This document shows positions 6,090 to 8,974 of a DNA stretch of 8,974 nucleotides, one piece after another. Position numbers and translations under genes: made by a program. The stretch lies in NCBI GenBank assembly GCA_030627145.1, contig DAOUSQ010000032.1, positions 1-8,974 of the forward strand, in the 5' to 3' direction. The notes under the pieces are model-generated. The model saw only the letters and a program-made list of their open reading frames with translations. It searched no databases and was not told the origin of the DNA. Every line of letters starts with the position of its first letter. Position 1 is the stretch's first letter. The DNA comes from Syntrophomonadaceae bacterium. GTDB lineage: Bacteria; Bacillota_B; Syntrophomonadia; Syntrophomonadales; Syntrophomonadaceae.

Positions 6090-7088
6090 TTGAACTGTTA
6101 CTTTGGTGTGGATATAGGGTCCGTAAGCAGTAATTTTGTCCTTATGGACCAGTACTGCAATATAAAGAGAAAAATTTATTTGCGTACGCAGGGTAACCCG
6201 GTTAAAGCCGTAAGGGAAGGCTATGCCATGGTAAAAGATGACATGAAAAAGCATAACCTGAATATTAAAGGAGTGGGCACTACCGGGAGTGGACGCCATT
6301 TAGCAGCCGTTTTACTGGGCGCAGATGTAGTTAAAAATGAGATTACTGCCCACGCTGTTGCTGCGTCTTATCTTTACCCTGATGTAAGAACTATAATTGA
6401 AATAGGCGGTCAGGATTCTAAAATTATAATATTAAGAAACAATATTGTTAATGATTTTGCCATGAATACCGTCTGTGCTGCTGGTACCGGTTCTTTTCTG
6501 GACCAGCAGGCGTCAAGATTAAATATCCCCATAGAAGAGTTCGGTGACCGGGCAATAAAGTGCAGGCAACCAGTAAGAATTGCTGGTCGTTGTGGGGTGT
6601 TTGCTGAATCAGATATGATTCACAAACAACAGATGGGTTATCCCGTAGAAGATATTATCATGGGTTTATGTGAGGCTCTGGTAAGAAATTATCTAAATAA
6701 TGTTGGCAAGGGAAAAAAAATAGAGGAGCCTATTGTTTTTCAGGGTGGAGTTGCTGCTAATATTGGCTTAAAAAAAGCATTCGAGAAAATTCTAAACATG
6801 AAGATTAATATTCCCATGCATTATGAGGTTATGGGAGCTATAGGTACGGCTATGCTGGCCAGGGAATATATGGAACAAAACAATGTTTCTACTGTTTTTA
6901 AAGGGGATGATTTTATCCTTGAAGGGGAATTTAAATCAAGCAGTTTTGAATGCAAAGGATGCCCCAATTTATGTGAAGTTGTGTGTATTAAGAGGAATGG
7001 TGAACCGCTGGCCTACTGGGGAGATAGATGTAAAAAATGGGAGACTTCTCTTAATAAACAATCCAGAAGTGAGTTAAAAGTGGTATAA
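6090..7088 (+). CDS. BadF/BadG/BcrA/BcrD-type ATPase, acyl-CoA dehydratase activase (HgdC-like)
   Basis: An ASKHA-fold ATPase that uses ATP hydrolysis to drive electrons at very low potential from ferredoxin or flavodoxin onto a partner iron-sulfur enzyme. The phosphate-1 motif is GVDIGSVSSNFVLMD (6-20). GTTGSGRH (63-70), EIGGQDSK (104-111) and FQGGVAANIGLKKA (217-230) are the typical nucleotide-site segments. The cysteines that bridge the dimer's [4Fe-4S] cluster in HgdC match C129 in TVCAAGTGSFLD and C168 in GRCGVFAESD. After the roughly 260-residue activase core, a cysteine-rich tail carries C288, C291, C295, C299 and C314 (ECKGCPNLCEVVC ... GDRCKKW). This tail occurs as the linker in large activase-DUF2229 fusion proteins, which supports a split-gene origin. 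TTG start with AAGGAGGT (6076-6083) and a 6-nt spacer; 42 nt after the upstream gene, same operon. No clear terminator follows. Confidence 0.92.
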   Translation: MNCYFGVDIGSVSSNFVLMDQYCNIKRKIYLRTQGNPVKAVREGYAMVKDDMKKHNLNIKGVGTTGSGRHLAAVLLGADVVKNEITAHAVAASYLYPDVRTIIEIGGQDSKIIILRNNIVNDFAMNTVCAAGTGSFLDQQASRLNIPIEEFGDRAIKCRQPVRIAGRCGVFAESDMIHKQQMGYPVEDIIMGLCEALVRNYLNNVGKGKKIEEPIVFQGGVAANIGLKKAFEKILNMKINIPMHYEVMGAIGTAMLAREYMEQNNVSTVFKGDDFILEGEFKSSSFECKGCPNLCEVVCIKRNGEPLAYWGDRCKKWETSLNKQSRSELKVV

Positions 7089-7124
7089 TTTTAATACAAT
7101 GTTTTTTCTTGGAACAATTAGAAA

Positions 7125-7153
7125 TTGAAAATTTTTAACCATCCAGATATAAT
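7125..7153 (+). promoter_or_regulatory. Sigma-A-type promoter for the TPP riboswitch-thiM unit
   Basis: TTGAAA (7125-7130) and a perfect TATAAT (7148-7153) are separated by exactly 17 nt. Transcription would start near 7160, about 20 nt before the riboswitch, which is where a promoter for a TPP-controlled unit should lie. Confidence 0.75.
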
Positions 7154-7180
7154 AATAAAATAATAAGATATAGCCAGGTA

Positions 7181-7273
7181 ACGCTGGGGGAGCTTTTAGT
7201 CCAAAGCTGAGATAGAGGTAGTAACCTCTGACCCTTTGCACCTGAACTGGACAATACCAGCGGAGGGAAGCGT
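7181..7273 (+). ncRNA. TPP riboswitch (THI-box) upstream of thiM
   Basis: Thiamine pyrophosphate-binding leader RNA. The conserved parts appear in order: GGGGGAGC (7186-7193), AAAGCTGAGAT (7203-7213), a P3a hairpin AGAGGT/ACCTCT (7214-7219 with 7224-7229), GACCCTTTGCACCTGAACTGG (about 7230-7250), the P5 hairpin CTGG/CCAG (7247-7250 with 7257-7260), and AGGGAA (7264-7269). ACGCT (7181-7185) pairs with AGCGT (7269-7273) as P1. A terminator follows 17 nt later, so TPP binding should stop transcription before thiM. Without TPP, CACCTG (7239-7244) could pair with CAGGTG (7290-7295) and block the terminator; that switch is an inference from complementarity. Confidence 0.97.
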
Positions 7274-7290
7274 TTTGCTTGATTTTATTC

Positions 7291-7331
7291 AGGTGAACCG
7301 CATTTTATTGTTGGTTCACCTTTATTTTTAT
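7291..7331 (+). terminator. Rho-independent terminator, riboswitch expression platform
   Basis: AGGTGAACC (7291-7299) and GGTTCACCT (7313-7321) form a perfect 9-bp stem with a 13-nt loop, followed by TTATTTTTAT. Its position after the TPP aptamer makes it the regulated attenuator of thiM. Confidence 0.92.
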
Positions 7332-7473
7332 CCGAATTTATAAGCATAATGAGATGCTCTGCGGGAGTCCGGTAATATCCTGGAAAGTAAGAAGGGAAAT
7401 CGAATTTTATTATGCATAAATAATAGAATACCAGAGGGGCATTATATTAAAGTAATCTGGACTAGTAAAAAAA
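7332..7473 (+). other. Leader between attenuator and thiM, with possible RNA structure
   Basis: This stretch has no gene. GCATAAT (7344-7350) is complementary to ATTATGC (7409-7415). Inside that span are two small hairpins: GCTC/GAGT (about 7357-7367) and TCCGG ... CCTGGA (7368-7384, one bulged base). CCAGA (about 7431-7435) and TCTGG (7456-7460) could form a further stem just before the thiM ribosome binding site. I do not recognise a known riboswitch here and the pairings are short, so structure is only a possibility. Confidence 0.3.
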
Positions 7474-7486
7474 GGGAGGAGATATC

Positions 7487-8293
7487 ATGTTAGAAAAATG
7501 TGCTGAAATTTGGGATGAGGTAAAAAAAAAGAAGCCGCTGGTACACTGTATGACTAATTATGTAACTATGAATGATGTAGCCAATGTTATCCTGGCGGGG
7601 GGAGGCTCACCGGCGATGGTAGATTATCCAGATGAAGTAATTAATTTTGCGTCTATTTCACAGGCGGTTTATTTAAATCTGGGAACGCTTACCGGTGAAA
7701 AGGAATTAGCGATGCTGGAGGCGGTAAAAGCTGTTGTGGACAAGGGGGTACCGGTTATAATCGACCCTGTAGCCTGTGGAGTAATACCGCGCAAGGCAGA
7801 AGTATTAAAAAAACTTCTTAACTCTGGTCAAATTACTAGCATAAAAGGGAATAGTGCTGAAATAAAAAGCCTGGCTGGATTAGAGGCACATGCGCGAGGC
7901 GTTGATTCCCTGGATAGTGGTGAAGGACTTGATCAAGCCTGTCGTATTGTGGCTAAGAAGGAAAACTTGATAGTGGCAGCCACGGGTGAGATTGATATAG
8001 TGGCAGACCAGAACCGAATTGCAAATATCAACAACGGAACATTTCTTTTTGAAAGAATTACTGGAGCAGGGTGCATGGTTGGAGGGATAATAGCAGCCTG
8101 CATTGGGGCAGTCCCCCTGGAGCCATGGTTAGCAACAATAACAGGTTTATGTGCATTTAATATTGCTGGAGAAAGAGCAGCAAAAATATCTGGAGAAAAC
8201 CCGGGGAGTTTCCGAACGGTAATTATTGATAATTTATATCACCTTAGTGGAAACGATATAATAAAAGAAGCAAAAGTGGAATGGATAATATAG
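7487..8293 (+). CDS. thiM: Hydroxyethylthiazole kinase (ThiM)
   Basis: Phosphorylates 4-methyl-5-(2-hydroxyethyl)thiazole with ATP (EC 2.7.1.50), salvaging the thiazole half of thiamine; cytosolic, ribokinase-like fold, trimeric in B. subtilis. At 268 residues it has the family length. Substrate-site motif: LVHCMTNYVTMNDVANVILAGGG-SPAM (18-44). Others are YLNLGTLT (62-69), DPVACG (93-98), the IKGNSAEI segment (119-126) and the anion hole with catalytic Cys, TGAGCMVG (192-199, C196). ATG start with GGGAGGAG (7474-7481) and a 5-nt spacer. Controlled by the TPP riboswitch upstream. No other thiamine gene is in the window, so thiE or thiD would have to be elsewhere. Confidence 0.97.
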   Translation: MLEKCAEIWDEVKKKKPLVHCMTNYVTMNDVANVILAGGGSPAMVDYPDEVINFASISQAVYLNLGTLTGEKELAMLEAVKAVVDKGVPVIIDPVACGVIPRKAEVLKKLLNSGQITSIKGNSAEIKSLAGLEAHARGVDSLDSGEGLDQACRIVAKKENLIVAATGEIDIVADQNRIANINNGTFLFERITGAGCMVGGIIAACIGAVPLEPWLATITGLCAFNIAGERAAKISGENPGSFRTVIIDNLYHLSGNDIIKEAKVEWII

Positions 8294-8340
8294 ACTATTC
8301 ATTATATCTGGCAACAAAACTAGATCTTTTGAACATGATT

Positions 8341-8356
8341 TTGCTTTTAAAAGCAA
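8341..8356. repeat. Perfect 16-bp palindrome between thiM and the trpB-like gene
   Basis: TTGCTTTTAAAAGCAA reads the same on both strands. As RNA it would form a 6-bp stem with a TTAA loop but lacks a following T tract, so it is a poor terminator. A dimeric regulator binding site is possible; nothing else supports it. The rest of the 210-nt gap holds only a tandem ATTTTAAGCG-ATTTTAA and the possible promoter listed separately. Confidence 0.4.
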
Positions 8357-8428
8357 GACAAGAAAGGGTATAAAGGTTTAACCCGGGGTTTACTAAATTA
8401 CTTAAGCACGATTTTAAGCGATTTTAAC

Positions 8429-8456
8429 TTGTCAAAACAGAACGCTGTGATAAACT
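8429..8456 (+). promoter_or_regulatory. Possible promoter for the trpB-like gene
   Basis: TTGTCA (8429-8434), a 16-nt spacer and TAAACT (8451-8456) make a moderate sigma-A match about 50 nt before the start codon. The -10 element matches the consensus at only four of six bases, so confidence is limited. Confidence 0.35.
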
Positions 8457-8503
8457 ATAACTATATAAATGATTAGATAAGCAGAGAGGAGAGATTAGTT
8501 TAG

Positions 8504-8974
8504 ATGAGTAGAGAAGAGCTCACCAAAATTATTCTGCCGGAGGATAAACTGCCTAAATTCTGGTATAATGTCCAGGCAGATATGCCCAATCCATTAGCAC
8601 CTGGATTGCACCCCAAAACAAAGAAACCCCTGACGCCATCTGATCTGGAACCTTTATTTGCCAGAGAGTTAATAGCTCAGGAGGTATCTACAGAAAGATA
8701 TATTGAAATTCCTGACAAAGTAAGAGAATTATATAAAAAATGGAGACCATCGCCATTATTCAGGGCGCGTGGCCTGGAAAAAGCTATTGATACGTCATGT
8801 CGTATTTATTATAAATACGAAGGAGTTAGTCCTGTAGGCAGTCACAAGTTAAATACAGCTTTACCCCAGGTTTTTTTCAATAAACAACAGGGTATAAAGC
8901 GCATAACTACCGAAACTGGAGCGGGACAATGGGGGACTGCTTTATCCTTGGCCTGTAAACTTTTTGATATTGAA
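8504..8974 (+). CDS. trpB: Tryptophan synthase beta chain, TrpB2 type (partial, 3' end outside window)
   Basis: PLP-dependent enzyme that condenses indole with L-serine to give tryptophan (EC 4.2.1.20). The first 157 residues are present and the frame is open to the window edge; the family is about 430-460 long. The TrpB2 subfamily, rather than the classic TrpA-bound TrpB1, is shown by the long N-terminal part (LPKFWYNVQADMPNPLAPGLHP, about 16-37), RPSPLFRARGLEKAI (81-95), KYEGVSPVGSHKLNTA (104-119) with the PLP lysine at K115, and TETGAGQWGTALSLA (136-150) with the catalytic glutamate at E137. TrpB2 proteins often act without TrpA, for instance in indole salvage. ATG start with GAGGAG (8486-8491) at a rather long 12-nt spacing. 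It follows thiM by 210 nt and probably has its own promoter. Confidence 0.94.
   Translation, partial: MSREELTKIILPEDKLPKFWYNVQADMPNPLAPGLHPKTKKPLTPSDLEPLFARELIAQEVSTERYIEIPDKVRELYKKWRPSPLFRARGLEKAIDTSCRIYYKYEGVSPVGSHKLNTALPQVFFNKQQGIKRITTETGAGQWGTALSLACKLFDIE

Noticed and set aside
6883..7077. Second + strand frame inside the activase gene
   Set aside because: It is a shifted reading of the cysteine-rich tail of the activase; the main frame has family motifs and a strong start.
7115..7140. Terminator for the spoVA-activase operon (CAATT/AATTG hairpin then A/T run)
   Set aside because: The stem is only 5 AT-rich base pairs and overlaps the -35 of the thiM promoter; it would be too weak to call.
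8376..8396. Hairpin around AACCCGGGGTT as terminator of thiM
   Set aside because: The symmetric part is 5 bp around one central base with no room for a loop, and no T tract follows.

Overview
The window looks like chromosome of an endospore-forming, probably anaerobic member of the Bacillota (Clostridia type). The evidence is a spoVA operon, strong AGGAGGT ribosome binding sites, frequent TTG and GTG starts, moderately AT-rich DNA, and an oxygen-sensitive type of ATP-dependent activase (BadF/HgdC family). I cannot name a species. All genes I support are on the + strand.

Layout. Positions 1-151 are the 3' end of a group II intron (domains V and VI), possibly with the last codons of its reverse transcriptase. 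Next comes a sporulation and germination block: spoVAC (221-688), spoVAD (975-1988), spoVAE (2004-2363), a short in-frame remnant that looks like the C-terminus of spoVAEa (2360-2509), and spoVAF (2502-4004). A 264-bp repeat-rich segment with imperfect terminal inverted repeats separates spoVAC from spoVAD. Directly coupled to spoVAF are two DUF2229-type proteins (4004-4996 and 4968-6047) and a BadF/HgdC-type activase (6090-7088). After this, a sigma-A-like promoter, a TPP riboswitch and a terminator lead to thiM (7487-8293). The start of a TrpB2-type tryptophan synthase beta chain (from 8504) runs off the right edge.

How the genes work together. SpoVAC, SpoVAD and SpoVAE are parts of the inner-membrane channel that moves dipicolinic acid (DPA) into the developing spore and releases it at germination. 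SpoVAF is a GerA-family accessory protein. The next three genes look like a split version of large fused activase-DUF2229 proteins. They follow spoVAF with a 1-nt overlap, a 29-nt overlap and a 42-nt gap, so they are almost certainly on the same transcript. This physical link between a spore DPA channel and an ATP-driven low-potential electron-transfer module is the most interesting feature of the window; its biochemical purpose cannot be read from the sequence. The thiM unit is separate, controlled by TPP, and serves thiamine salvage.
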